Shown here one piece after another: positions 46,587 through 56,400 of a stretch of 64,000 nt of DNA (position 1 is the stretch's first letter; each line of letters starts with the position of its first letter). The notes beneath the pieces were generated by a model that saw only the letters and a list, made by a program, of their open reading frames with translations, searched no databases and had not been told where the DNA came from. The stretch comes from DATDIC01 sp963764525 (GTDB lineage Bacteria > Pseudomonadota > Alphaproteobacteria > Acetobacterales > Acetobacteraceae): assembly GCA_963764525.1 (NCBI GenBank), contig CAVXTC010000020.1, positions 116,730 to 180,729 on the forward strand. Reading direction: 5' to 3'. The position numbers were made by a program, and so were the translations under genes.

Positions 46587-47762
46587 TCACAGCCCCGCGT
46601 GCGCGGCGCAACCCGCCAGAAAGCCGGCGAGGGTGCGGTGGAAGTCCGGCTCGTCCAGCAGAAAGGCGTCGTGGCCCTTGTCGGATTCGATCTCGACGAA
46701 GCTGACATTGGCTCCGGCGCGGTTCAGGGCGCGGGCGACGGCGCGGCTTTCGGCGGTCGGGAACAGCCAGTCGGAGGTGAAGGAGACCAGCAGGAAGCGC
46801 GTGGCGGTGCCGCGGAACGCTCCGGCCAGGTCGTCGCCATGATCGGCGGCCAGGTCGAAATAGTCCATCGCCCGGGTGATCGTCAGATAGGAATTGGCAT
46901 CGAACCGGTGGACGAAGGTGCTGCCCTGGTGGTGCAGGTAGCTTTCGACCTCGAACATGTCGCCGAACAGGGTGATCGCCTCGCCGGGGTTTTTCGGGGC
47001 GTTCTGCAGGCGGCGGCCGAATTTGCGGGTCAGCGCCTGCTCCGACAGATAGGTGATGTGCGCGCACATGCGGGCCACGGCGAGGCCGCGGGCGGGGATT
47101 TTGCCGGTCTGCCAGTAGCGGCCGCCCTGCCAGTCCGGGTCGGCGAAGATGGCCTGCCGGCCGACCTCGTGGAAGGCGATGTTCTGGGCCGAGTGATAGG
47201 CGGCGCAGGCGATCGGCAAGGCGGCGAACACCGCAATCGGGATAGTCGGCGGCCCATTGCAGCACCTGCATGCCGCCCATCGAACCGCCGAGCACGGCGA
47301 ACAGCCGCCGATGCCGAGATGCTCGATCAGGCGTTTCTGGGCGCGGACCATGTCGCGGATGGTGACCGGGGGAAAATCGGTGCCCCAGGAGAGCAGGCGG
47401 GGAGTTGGGCTGCAGGTCGGCTTCGTCGCGCGGACTGCGCGGGCCGGTCGAGCCCATGCAGCCGCCCAGCACGTTGGCGCAGATGACGAAGAACCGGTCG
47501 GTATCGACCGGCCGGCCGGGGCCGACCACCTGCTCCCACCAGCCTTCCTTGCCGGTGACCGGGTGGGTCTCGGCGACGTATTGGTCGCCGGTGAGTGCGT
47601 GGCAGACGAGGACGGCGTTGGAGCGGGCGGCGTTGAGCGTGCCGTAGGTGCGATAGGCGACGGTCAACCGAGGCAGCCTGACGCCGCACTCCAGCATCAT
47701 GCCGTCAGTCGAAGGTGACGTGCTGGTGCGGGATGTGCGGTGAGCAGGGCTGTCTGATCCAT
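46587..47762 (-). CDS. metX: Homoserine O-acetyltransferase MetX (at least five frameshifts)
   Basis: Alpha/beta-hydrolase that acetylates homoserine at the start of methionine synthesis. Start MDQTALLTAHP; LPRLTVAYRTYGTLNAARSN; VCHALTGDQYV; WWEQVVGPGRPVDTDRFFVI; the nucleophile motif LGGSMGGMQVLQWA; then YYLT-type substrate region and catalytic Asp/His in FLLVSFTSDWLFPTAESRA and EIESDKGHDAFLL. Frame changes near 47715, 47700, 47400, 47300 and 47240. The C-terminal half is one open frame. Convergence of conserved sequence on both sides of each shift argues for sequence errors. Confidence 0.9.
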
Positions 47763-47921
47763 GGCCGGCGCAGTTAGGCGCAGCGGGCGGGGCGCTGCAA
47801 CCAGGGCGGCAGCCGGCCGAGCGCCGGCCGCGGGTCCTGGCCCGGGTGGCGCTTTTTTTCCTGCATGCATGAATCACGCTTGAGGGCATCCGGCGTTCAT
47901 GCGCGTCTGCGTAGAGGTGCC

Positions 47922-48075
47922 ACTGGCGGATGTTGGCACTTGCCGGTCGGGCTCGTCGGATGAACCGACCGGGCATGCCGTGTCCTGCATCATATGGAAA
48001 CGAACCCGCCTGGGAGATCGTTCACCGACCTGCCGGGGTCCAGTGGCAGCGCGGCACTGGCGGGTTTGCATGCAA
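47922..48075 (+). promoter_or_regulatory. Structured region between metX and chorismate mutase, candidate leader RNA
   Basis: The 369-base gap between the divergent genes holds several exact pairings: GTGCCA/TGGCAC (47922-47944), CGGTCGG/CCGACCG right after it, AACCCGCC/GGCGGGTT enclosing CCAGTG/CACTGG (48004-48064), and the palindrome TTTGCATGCAAA. An ATG near 48070 opens MQSRFGYLFRPFSDQ, rich in Phe and Tyr. Together this may be a cis-regulatory leader of the aromatic amino acid genes. No known riboswitch consensus was recognised, and the inverted repeats would also fold on the metX strand. Confidence 0.4.
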
Positions 48076-48131
48076 AGCCGCTTCGGGTATCTGTTCCGGC
48101 CCTTCTCCGATCAGGGAAACGCCCGCAGACC

Positions 48132-49043
48132 ATGTCCATTTTCACCTCCAATGTCCCGCCGACCGCAGAGGACGACCCGCCGGCGCCGGAGGATCACTGG
48201 CCCACCGATCTCGGTTGCCTTGCGCGCCGAGATCGACCGGATCGACGACGGCCTCCATGATCTGCTGATGCGCCGGGCCGGAGGTGGTCGGGCGGCTGGC
48301 GGCTCGGGGGCGAAGAACGGGGTGGCGCTGCGCCCGGGACGGGAAGCCGCGATCCTTCGTCGCCTGCTGGCTCGGCATGACGGCCGCTGCCGGCGCAGGT
48401 GGTGGTGCGGATCTGGCGGGAGCTGCTGGCCGGGACGACGGCGATGCAGGGCGGCTTCGTGGTGGCGGTGTGCGAGACCGATCCGGGCGCCGGCTTCATC
48501 CCAGGCGGCGCGCGAGCAGTTCGGCGCGCTCACGCCGATGCGGGTGCATGGCAGCGCGGCGCAGGCGATTGCCGATATCAGCGCCGGGCGGGCGACGGTG
48601 GCGGTGTTGCCGCTTCCGTCGGAGACCGAAGCGCCGCCGGACGCCTGGTGGACGGCGCTGTCTGCAGAAGGATGAGCCGCGCATCCACGTGGTCGGCCGG
48701 CTGCCGTTCTGGTCACCCCGGACCGAGGGCGCCCCGGCGGCGCAGGCTTTCGCCGTGGCGGCGATCGCGCCGGACCCGAGCGGCGACGACCGCTCGCTGC
48801 TGGGGCTGGAACTGGAGCGCGACGTGAGCCGGGCGCGGCTGAGCCGCGGCACTGGCGACCGCCGGGTTCAATCCCGGGCAGGTGATCCTGCGCCGGGATG
48901 CGGGCGTGCCGGCCGCTCATGCGCTGGTGGAGGTGGAGGGATACGTCGCCCGACGGCGACATCAGGCTGGCGCTTGTGGGCTCGTGCTGCGGGCGCCGGT
49001 GGTGCTGGGGGCGTATGCCGTTCCGGCGGGAGGCACTGCATGA
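48132..49043 (+). CDS. Chorismate mutase (AroQ) with a long C-terminal region (many frameshifts)
   Basis: Start MSIFTSNVPPTAEDD, then the AroQ helix LRAEIDRIDDGLHDLLMRRA, KNGVALRPGREAAILRRLLA and VVVRIWRELLAGTTAMQGGF. The following 190 residues (REQFGALTPMRVHGSAAQAI, GRATVAVLPLPSETEAPPDA, IHVVGRLPFWSPRTEGAP) look like a prephenate dehydratase-type regulatory or substrate-binding part. About seven frame changes occur in 900 bases. It converts chorismate to prephenate, feeding Phe and Tyr; the stop overlaps the hisC start. Confidence 0.78.
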
Positions 49044-50140
49044 CTGGGCCCCGGCCGCGTCCGGAGATCCTGGAGATTTCGCCGTATGTGGGCGGCGAAT
49101 CCGACGGTTCCGGGGGTCAACCGGGTCTTCAAGCTGTCGTCGAACGAGGGGGCGTTCGGGGTTCCACCAGGGGCGCAGGCCGCCTATGCGAAGGCGGCGG
49201 GCGAGATCTTCCGGTATCCGGACGGCGATGCGCTGGAGCTGCGCCGGGCGATCGGCGCCCGGTTCGGGCTGGACCCGGCGAGGATCGTCTGCGGGGCGGG
49301 CTCGGACGAGCTGATCTATCTGCTCTGCCTGGCCTATGGCGGGCATGGGCGGGACATCATCATGTCGGCGCACGGCTTTGCGATCTACGAAATTGCCGGG
49401 ACTTATGCGGGCAGCCGGGTGATCAAGGCGCCGGAGCGGGAGCTGACGGCCGATGTGGACGCCATGCTGGCGGCGGTTTCGCGCGGCGACGCGGCTGGTG
49501 TTTTTCGCCAATCCGAACAATCCGACCGGCAGCATGCTGCCGTATCAGGAGGTGGCGCGGCTGCGGGCCGGGCTGCCGGAGGACGTGCTGCTGGTGCTGG
49601 ATGCCGCCTATGCCGAGTATGTGGAGCGGCCGGATTACGATCCCGGCGTGCGGCTGGTGAAGGCCGGCGACAACACGGTGATGACGCGGACGTTCAGCAA
49701 GATTTTCGGGCTGGGCGGGATGCGGATCGGCTGGGCCTATGCTCCGGCCGGCGGTGGTCGATGTGCTGAACCGGGTGCGGGCGCCGTTCAGCGTGACCCT
49801 GGCGTCTCAGGCGGCGGCGATCGCGGCCTTGGCGGAGCCGGGCTGGGTGGAGAAGGGCCGGGCGCACAACCGCGAATACCGGGCGATCTGACGCGCGGGC
49901 TGGAGGCGGCGGGCGTCAAGGTCTGGCCCAGCGAGGGCAATTTCGTGCTGGCCGATTTCGGGACGGCGGAGCGGGCGAAGGCGGCGGACTGCGTTCCTGC
50001 GCCGGCGCGGGGTGATCGTCGCGGCCGGTGGGGGCTTACGGGCTGCCGCACTGCCTGCGCGATCACGGTGGGCAACGCCGAGGAGGTGGCGGCGGTGATC
50101 GAGGCGCTGCGGGACTTCATGGCGCAGCGCCCATGGCTGA
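49040..50140 (+). CDS. hisC: Histidinol-phosphate / aromatic aminotransferase HisC (many frameshifts)
   Basis: PLP aminotransferase. MTGPRPRPEILEISPYVGGE, FKLSSNEGAFGVPPGAQAAY, RYPDGDALELRRAIGARFGL, IVCGAGSDELIYLLCLAYGG, VFFANPNNPTGSMLPYQEV, VLDAAYAEYVERPDYDPG, then TRTFSKIFGLGGMRIGWAYA with the PLP lysine in FSKIFG. Frame changes near 49095, 49490, 49752, 49890 and 50000. Between chorismate mutase and prephenate dehydrogenase this copy probably transaminates prephenate or phenylpyruvate as well as histidinol phosphate. The 3' end is approximate. Confidence 0.87.
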
Positions 50141-51025
50141 GCCGCTGTTTCAAGTCGGCTGGCGCTGATCGGGATCGGGCTGATCGGCAGCTCGGTGGCC
50201 CGGATCGCCCGCGAGCGCGGGCGATCTGGCCGGCGAAATCGTGGCGAACGCGCGGACGGCGGAGACGCTGGATCGGGTGATGGAACTCGGCATCGTCGAT
50301 CGGGTGGAGCGCGACGCGGCGCGGGCGGTGGAAGGGGCGGATTGCGTGATGCTGTGCGCCCCGGTGGGAGCGTTCGCCGAGCTGGCGGGCGGTGATCGCG
50401 CCGCATCTGGCGCCGGGGTGCGTGCTGACGGATGTGGGATCGACGAAGCAGTCGGTGATCCGCGACGTGGGGCCGCTGGTGCCGGCGGGCGTGCATTTGG
50501 TGCCGGCGCATCCGCTGGCAGGGACCGAGTATTCGGGGCCGGATGCGGGGTTCGTGGAGCTGTTCCAGGGACGTTGGACGCTGCTGGTACCGCCGCCTGG
50601 GACCGACGAAGAAGCCATTGAAAAGATTGCTGAGTTGTGGCGGCGCTGCGGGTCCATGGTGGAGCGGATGGAGCCGGGGCACCACGACAAGGTGCTGGCG
50701 ATCGTGTCGCATCTGCCGCACCTGATCGCGTTCACGATCTGCGGGACGGCGGATGATCTGGCGGATGAGAGCCGGTCGGAGGTGCTGCGGTTCGCGGCCT
50801 CCGGGTTCCGCGATTTCACCCGGATCGCGGCCTCGGACCCGACGATGTGGCGGGACGTGTTCCTGAACAACCGGGAGGCGCTGCTGGAAATGCTGGCGCG
50901 GTTCATGGAGGACGCTCAGGCGATGGCGCGGGCGGTGCGCTGGGGGGATGCCGGGCTATATCGAGGACAAGGTGGAGCGCGGGCGGAAGATCCGTCGGAG
51001 CCTGATCGAGCTGAAGCAGGCATAG
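50133..51025 (+). CDS. tyrA: Prephenate/arogenate dehydrogenase (about three to four frameshifts)
   Basis: NAD-dependent step to tyrosine. The start MAEPLF is followed by LALIGIGLIGSSVARIARE (NAD-binding), then EIVANARTAETLDRVMELGI, DCVMLCAPVGAF, LTDVGSTKQSVIRDV, HLVPAHPLAGTEYSGPDAGF (substrate site), SHLPHLIAF and FTRIAASDPTMWRDVFLNN. Frame changes near 50155, 50225, 50385 and 50950. It is the last gene of the aromatic cluster. Confidence 0.9.
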
Positions 51026-51124
51026 CGCTACGTTTGTACAACGGGGGGTTTTGGGGCGCCCCACGGGTCTTTTTACCGGTGTGGTGTGACCGGGGACTAC
51101 ACCCCGTGCTGGACCACTGCGGCC

Positions 51125-51192
51125 TTTGACCCGTGCCCTATGACCCATGGACCATGACCCATAAGGTTTGACCCGTGCACTATTACCCATGG
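51125..51192. repeat. Direct repeat, two 26-base copies with 42-base period
   Basis: TTTGACCCGTGC + cctatg + ACCCATGG (51125-51150) and TTTGACCCGTGC + actatt + ACCCATGG (51167-51192), with ccatgacccat between them. It lies in the 314-base space after tyrA. Function unknown. Confidence 0.7.
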
Positions 51193-51218
51193 CTTTGCGG
51201 GACGTGGGCGCGACGGCT

Positions 51219-51258
51219 GATGTACATCGGGATTCACGCGGTGGCCCGGATGTACATC
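51219..51258. promoter_or_regulatory. Two GATGTACATC palindromes, 30 bp apart, before the serine hydrolase
   Basis: The self-complementary decamer GATGTACATC occurs at 51219-51228 and 51249-51258, spaced three helical turns, about 80-120 bases before the hydrolase ATG. Identical dyads so placed look like an operator pair for a dimeric repressor or activator. Confidence 0.55.
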
Positions 51259-51339
51259 TGGCGTTAACGGTTCGGAAATCAGTTTTGGCATTTCAGGTCC
51301 GATCCGGGATAGCGTGAGGCATCCCGAAGCGGAGGGATC

Positions 51340-52491
51340 ATGCCCATGCCGGCTTGGCGTCTCGCGCTTTTGCTCTGTGGCATTCTGTTCACGCCGGGGG
51401 CGCGCGCGGCGAGCCCGCTGCTGGAGCAGGCGGTCGAGTTGCCGGGGTTCGCAATGTGGAGCGATTCCGGGGCGCCGGGGATGGTTCTGGGGGTAGTGCG
51501 CGGCGCCGATAGTATTGTCGTTGGATTTGGGACTGTGCGCCCGAAGGCCGTGCATCCGGAACTGCCGAACCCGGAGCCGGATGGGCGCACGCTGCTGCGG
51601 CTGGGCTCGATTTCCAAGGCGTTTGCGGGGGAGCTGCTGGCCTCGCTGGTGGTGGATGGGCGGGTGCGGCTGACCGATCCGTTGCGGCAGTACCTGGGTA
51701 CGGATGCAACGGTGCCGGCATTCGGCGGCCGGCAGATCACGCTGCTGGACCTGGCGACGCACTCGGCGGGGCTGCCGCGGGAGATGGGGTTCGCGCCTGA
51801 TGGCACGGCTCCGTTCACCTGGCCGACGCGGGCGGACCGGGTTGCGTGGCTGGCGAAACAATCGTTGGGGTGGGCACCGGGAACAGTGGCGGCGTATTCC
51901 AATGTGGGGTTCGATCTGCTGGGCGATGCGCTGGTGGGGGCTTCCGGTGTTTCGTATGCGACGTTACTGCGGGAGCGGATCACCGGCCCGTTGGGGATGG
52001 CGGATACCGGTGTTACCCCGGATGCCGGGCAGTGCGGGCGGCTGATGATGGGGACGGGCCTCGGGGCGCCGGCGGAACCGGTCTGTGGGGATACCGAGGC
52101 GACAGCGGCGAGTGGCGGGATGTACTCGACGGCGGATGACATGGTGGTGTGGCTGCGGCATCTGCTCGGCGCTTCGGATGCGGGGGCGCCGGTGCTGGCG
52201 GTGTCCCAGGCGGTGTACCGGATGCGGCAGACGATGCCGGCGGCGATCGGCTTCGATGAGGCGGGGCCGATGGCCGGGCTGGGGCTGGCGTGGGTGATGC
52301 AGACGGGTCATGGCGGTATGCCGATGATCCTGGAGAAGAGCGGCGGCGGTGGTGGTTTCATGACATACGTGGCGTTCGCGCCGGGGCGTGGGGTGGGGGT
52401 GTTCGTGGCGGTGGACCGGGTGGATTTCGGGATGTTCTTTGGGCTGGTGGGGGGAGCGAACCAGGTGCTGGGGGAGTTGGTGGGACGGTGA
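51340..52491 (+). CDS. Serine hydrolase, beta-lactamase class C / AmpH-like family
   Basis: The 383-residue protein has a signal peptide (MPMPAWRLALLLCGILFTPG, ending ARAA). Catalytic motifs of the penicillin-binding fold: SxxK in LGSISKAFAGELLA (about residue 91), YxN in AAYSNVGFDLLGDAL (about residue 188), and a KSGG box near residue 330 in place of KTG. Likely a periplasmic peptidoglycan peptidase or esterase. GGAGGG lies five bases before the ATG. No ampR is adjacent. Confidence 0.9.
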   Translation: MPMPAWRLALLLCGILFTPGARAASPLLEQAVELPGFAMWSDSGAPGMVLGVVRGADSIVVGFGTVRPKAVHPELPNPEPDGRTLLRLGSISKAFAGELLASLVVDGRVRLTDPLRQYLGTDATVPAFGGRQITLLDLATHSAGLPREMGFAPDGTAPFTWPTRADRVAWLAKQSLGWAPGTVAAYSNVGFDLLGDALVGASGVSYATLLRERITGPLGMADTGVTPDAGQCGRLMMGTGLGAPAEPVCGDTEATAASGGMYSTADDMVVWLRHLLGASDAGAPVLAVSQAVYRMRQTMPAAIGFDEAGPMAGLGLAWVMQTGHGGMPMILEKSGGGGGFMTYVAFAPGRGVGVFVAVDRVDFGMFFGLVGGANQVLGELVGR

Positions 52492-52495
52492 GTTG

Positions 52496-52837
52496 TCAGG
52501 GTGAGTTTGCCGGAGAAGCGCGGAGCTTGGAGCGGATTTCTCCCAGTTCGGTCGGCGTCGCCCGCGCCTTCCTGTTTGCCCTGCGGGCGCGCCAGTCGAG
52601 GCTTTTGACCTGGTCGGCGAGAGCGACGCTTGCCGGGTGTCCCGACAGGCGTACCTCGAACGGATACCCCTTGATCTGCGTCGTTGTCGGACAACAGACG
52701 ATCAGGCCCGCTTTGGCGTTGTAGCTTGCGGGGCTGAGCACCACGGCGGAACGGTGGCCGGACTGCTCGTGACCGTGCTGCGGGTTGAAATTGATCCAGA
52801 CGATATCACCGGCTTCCGGCGCTACGCGCGGCGGCAT
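52496..52837 (-). CDS. mazF: MazF-like mRNA interferase toxin
   Basis: The 113-residue protein shows the PemK/MazF core: APEAGDIVWINFNPQHGHEQ, SGHRSAVVLSPASYNAKAG, CCPTTTQIKGYPFEV and ADQVKSLDWRARRA, with the catalytic Arg/Thr area intact. It cleaves mRNA when free of antitoxin. Its ATG overlaps the MazE stop by one base (TAATG), so toxin translation is coupled to antitoxin. Confidence 0.93.
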   Translation of the reverse strand: MPPRVAPEAGDIVWINFNPQHGHEQSGHRSAVVLSPASYNAKAGLIVCCPTTTQIKGYPFEVRLSGHPASVALADQVKSLDWRARRANRKARATPTELGEIRSKLRASPANSP

Positions 52838-53080
52838 TACTGGATTTCCTTACCGGCGGGTGCGCCGAAGTCGATTTCGTCGTGGCGGTTGTCGTCGGTG
52901 ATCGCGGCAACAAGCTGCGCCAGGTCGTATTCCTGAGACCGAATCGGTTCTACGATGATGCGACCGCGGTCGGCACGGATGTCCACCGGCTGGTCGAGTT
53001 CCGATCCTGGCATCCTGCATTACGGAAGCCGGGATTTTTACCGACGCGCTGTTGCCCCATTTCCGGATGATCGCCTTCAT
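52837..53080 (-). CDS. mazE: MazE-like antitoxin (frameshift near 52995)
   Basis: The AbrB-fold N-terminus MKAIIRKWGNSASVKIPASV binds DNA; after one frame change VDIRADRGRIIVEPIRSQEY and the acidic C-terminus DDNRHDEIDFGAPAGKEIQ, which neutralises MazF. The span is 244 bases, one more than 81 codons, so a single surplus base near 52995 (ggaactc) explains the break. A free toxin with a broken antitoxin would be harmful, so an error in the sequence is more likely. Confidence 0.88.
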
Positions 53081-53107
53081 GCGTGGTCGCCCTTGTTTGC
53101 AACAATG

Positions 53108-53147
53108 TCGATACGCGGGCGCACGGTGCGTGTCAACTTGGTTGATA
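53108..53147 (-). promoter_or_regulatory. Promoter and operator of mazEF
   Basis: On the reverse strand, TTGACA (53136-53131) and TATCGA (53113-53108) are separated by exactly 17 bases. An imperfect dyad TATCAAC-caa-GTTGACA (53147-53131) overlaps the -35 box, the position expected for repression by the MazE-MazF complex. The box lies 28 bases before the MazE ATG. Confidence 0.7.
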
Positions 53148-53484
53148 CAAGGCAGCAGGCGATGCTGAATGGCTGCCCCGTGGCGGACTTCGAAGCCGGT
53201 GCTCCGGGGGACGCAGGCGAGGGTGGCAAACGAGCCGCGGGAGTGTCAGATTGTCCATAAGCACTGCTGTGGCCCCGTTTCGGTCCGATCGAGCGCGAGC
53301 GCTCGCCGGGGTCACGGCCAGCGACGTGAACGCGGGCAGGTCGCCGTTTACGCTCAACACCGGCGTTTTCCCGCCTCTTAAGCCGCTGCAATCACGGGCC
53401 AGATTCTTTCACACAGTGCTCCGCAGCGGCGCTGCCAGCCGAATAAATGTCGCGGAGCGGCAGGAAAAGACGCAAGCTGCCTGC

Positions 53485-56400
53485 ATGGACGAAAGTTCCG
53501 GGAGCGCCGCGCTGGGCCTTCGACAAACGCGCGGCCGAGGTTCGGTTCCGTGGAAGCGGTGGTGGTTCGGGCGCGGGTGGATGCTCGTGCTGGCTGTCTT
53601 TCTGGTCGCACTCGGGAGCGCTTTGTCGCTGTTGCTGCCACTTCGAAACAACGCGTATGCGCCCGCAGCTTCCTGGCTGTCTTTCGAGGGGTGGCTGGGA
53701 CCAGTTGAGACCAACAGCTTCGCACGACTTCCAGTGGTCGGTGTGGAGCTGCGAGCAATCGCGTATAGTCGCGACGGGCGCGGCGTGCTGGCCGCGGGCA
53801 CTAATGGCATGCTGCTGCGCAGCGTCGATGGCGGGGCGAGCTGGCAGGCGGTCACGTCGGGGACGACGCGGAACCTCTGGTCGGTGGGGTTCGCGCCGGA
53901 CGGGCGCGGCGCACTGGCCGCGGGCGATCGTGGCACGCTGCTGCGCAGCCTCGATGGCGGGACGAGCTGGCAGGCGGTTACCTCGGGAACGACGCAAACA
54001 CTGGTGTCGGTGGCGTTCGCGACGGACGGACGCGGCGCGCTGGTCGCGGGCGATGGTGGCACGCTGCTGCGCAGCCTCGATGGCGGGGCGAGCTGGCAGG
54101 CGGTTACCTCGGGAACGACGCAGCTACTGCTGTCGGTGGCGTTCGCGCCGGACGGGCGCGGCGCACTGGCCACGGGGGATGGTGGCACGCTGCTGCGCAG
54201 CCTCGATGGCGGGGCGAGCTGGCAGGCGGTTGCGTCGGGAACGACCCAGACACTGGTGTCGGTGGCGTTCGCGCCGGACGGGCGCGGCGTGCTGGCCGCG
54301 GGCGGTGGTGGCACGCTGCTGCGCAGCCTCGATGGCCGGGCGGGCTGGCAGGCGGTAACGTCGGGAACGACGCAGAACCTGCTGGCGGTGACGTTCACGC
54401 CAGGCGGGCGCGGCGCACTGGCCGCGGGCTTTGGTGGCACGCTGCTGCGCAGCCTCGATGGCGGCGCGAGCTGGCAGGCTGTTACGTCGGGAACGACGCA
54501 GAACCTCTCGTCGGTGACGTTGGCGCCGGACGGGCGCGGCGCACTGGCCGTGGGGGATGGTGGCACGCTGCTGCGCAGCCTCGATGGCGGGACGAGCTGG
54601 CAGGCGGTTACGTCGGGAAGGACGCAGACACTGGTGTCGGTGGCGTTCGCGCCGGACGGGCGCGGCGCGCTGGCCGCGAGCGAGGGTGGCACGCTGCTGC
54701 GCAGCCTCGATGGCGGGGCGAGCTGGCAGGCGGTTACGTCGGGAACGACACAGACCCTCTGGTCGGTGGCGTTCGCGCCGGACGGGCGCGGCGCGCTGGC
54801 CGCGGGCGAGGGTGGCACGCTGCTGCGCAGCCTCGATGGCGGGGCGAGCTGGCAAGCGGTTACGTCGGGAACAACGCGCGAGCTGGGGTCGGTAGCGTTC
54901 GCGCCGGACGGGCGCGGCGCGCTGGTCGCGAGCGGTGGTGGCACGCTGCTGCGCAGCCTCGATGGCGGGGCGAGCTGGCAGGCGGTTACCTCGGGAACGA
55001 CGCAGCCCCTGCTGTCGGTGGCATTCGCGCCGAGCGGGCGCGGCGCGCTGGCCGCAGGCTATGGTGGTACACTGCTGCGCAGCCTTGATGGCGGGGCGAG
55101 CTGGCAGGCGGTTACGTCGGGAACGACGAATAACCTGAAGTCGGTGACGTTGGCGCCGGATGGGCGCGGCGCGCTGGCCGTGGGCGATTTTGGCACGCTG
55201 CTGCGCAGCCTCGATGGTGGGGCGAGCTGGCAGGCGGCTACGTCGAGAACGCCGCAGCATCAGCATCTGCAGTCGGTGACGTTGGCGCCGGACGGGCGCG
55301 GCGCACTGACCGCGGGCGGTCGTGGCACGCTGCTGCGCAGCCTCGATGGCGGGGCGAGCTGGCAGGCGGTTACGTCGGGAACGATGCAGACCATCCAGTC
55401 TGTGGCGTTCGCGCCGGACGGGCGCGGCGCGCTGGCCGCGGGCGACGGTGGCACGTTGCTGCGCAGCCTCGATGGCGGGACGAGCTGGCGGCGGCTCCAG
55501 CACCTGCGCCGGCCAGCTCCGGTTTGCTGGGTGCTTTGGGTGCTCGGATTCGTGCTTGTGGTTCCGAGCTTCACTCCCCTGGCACCACAGCGCAGAGAAG
55601 TCGGCGACCTGGCGCAGATCTTCGCCACGGATCGCCCGTTGCGTCCAGGCGATGTCGATGTCGCCGGGGCTGAGAACTCTCGCCGGTCAGATTGCCAGCT
55701 TCCTGCGAAACGCACGCACCGAACCGCCGCTGACCGTCGCGGTTATCGGCGCCTGGGGCAGCGGAAAGAGCAGCGTCGTGGGTCGCCTGACGGATGAGCT
55801 AAGAGCGAGCGGGCGTCGGCCCGTCTGGTTCAACGCCTGGCACCATCAGGGTGAGGAGAACCTGTTCGCCGCGCTGCTCGAAGCGGTCCGCCAGGACGCT
55901 GTGCCACCTTGGTTCTCGTTGGCGGGAGCGGACGTGCGGACCCGCCTGTTCCTCGGGCGGCTACGCAGCAACCCGGTGCGCACCGGACTTGCGCTGGCAG
56001 CGGCGGCGGCGCTCCTGGGGTTTGGCTTTGCGATCGAATGGCCGTCCTTCGGCGATATTTTGCGTGCATTTCGCGCGCTTACCGAGCAGCAGAAGGATTC
56101 AAAGGAAACAGCCCCGGTCTGGACATTGCTGGGCGGGTTGGCGGCTCCGTTCGGCCTGACGTTGGGTGCGTTGCTGTTTTTTGCCGGATTTCGCGATCGG
56201 CTGAAATCCGCAGGGCTTGATCCCGGAAAGCTGATGGCCGCCGCGCGAAAATCGGTGCGGTGGAAGGATCTTGGGGCGCAGCTCGGGTTCCGGGCGCGGT
56301 TCGACGCTGCGTTGCAAGAGGTAATGGCAGCGCTGGGCCGGCGCACACTGACCATTCTGATTGATGATCTCGATCGTTGCCAGCCAGCGCAAATCGCCCA

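Noticed and set aside
47869..47976. Upstream extension of metX in the long minus-strand frame
   Set aside because: The MDQTALLTAHP start at 47762 matches the usual MetX N-terminus; upstream sequence is Arg-rich and not conserved.
47763..48131. SAM or SAH riboswitch for metX
   Set aside because: Inverted repeats are present but I could not match any known SAM or SAH riboswitch consensus on either strand.
48070..48131. Classical Phe attenuator with leader peptide
   Set aside because: Phe/Tyr codons are clustered, but no terminator hairpin with a T-run lies between this frame and the chorismate mutase start; kept only as part of a broader structured-leader finding.
53251..53484. N-terminal extension of the propeller-KAP protein from ATG 53251
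   Set aside because: The 78 extra codons look non-coding and the ATG at 53485 gives a normal membrane-anchor start, though the longer form cannot be excluded.
53749..55490. CRISPR array
   Set aside because: The repeated units are contiguous, in frame, 126 bases long and without unique spacers.
53409..55503. Very long reading frames on the minus strand opposite the propeller repeats
   Set aside because: They only mirror the 126-bp repeat (a period divisible by three keeps all frames open) and encode Arg/Ala/Pro-rich low-complexity sequence with no domain.
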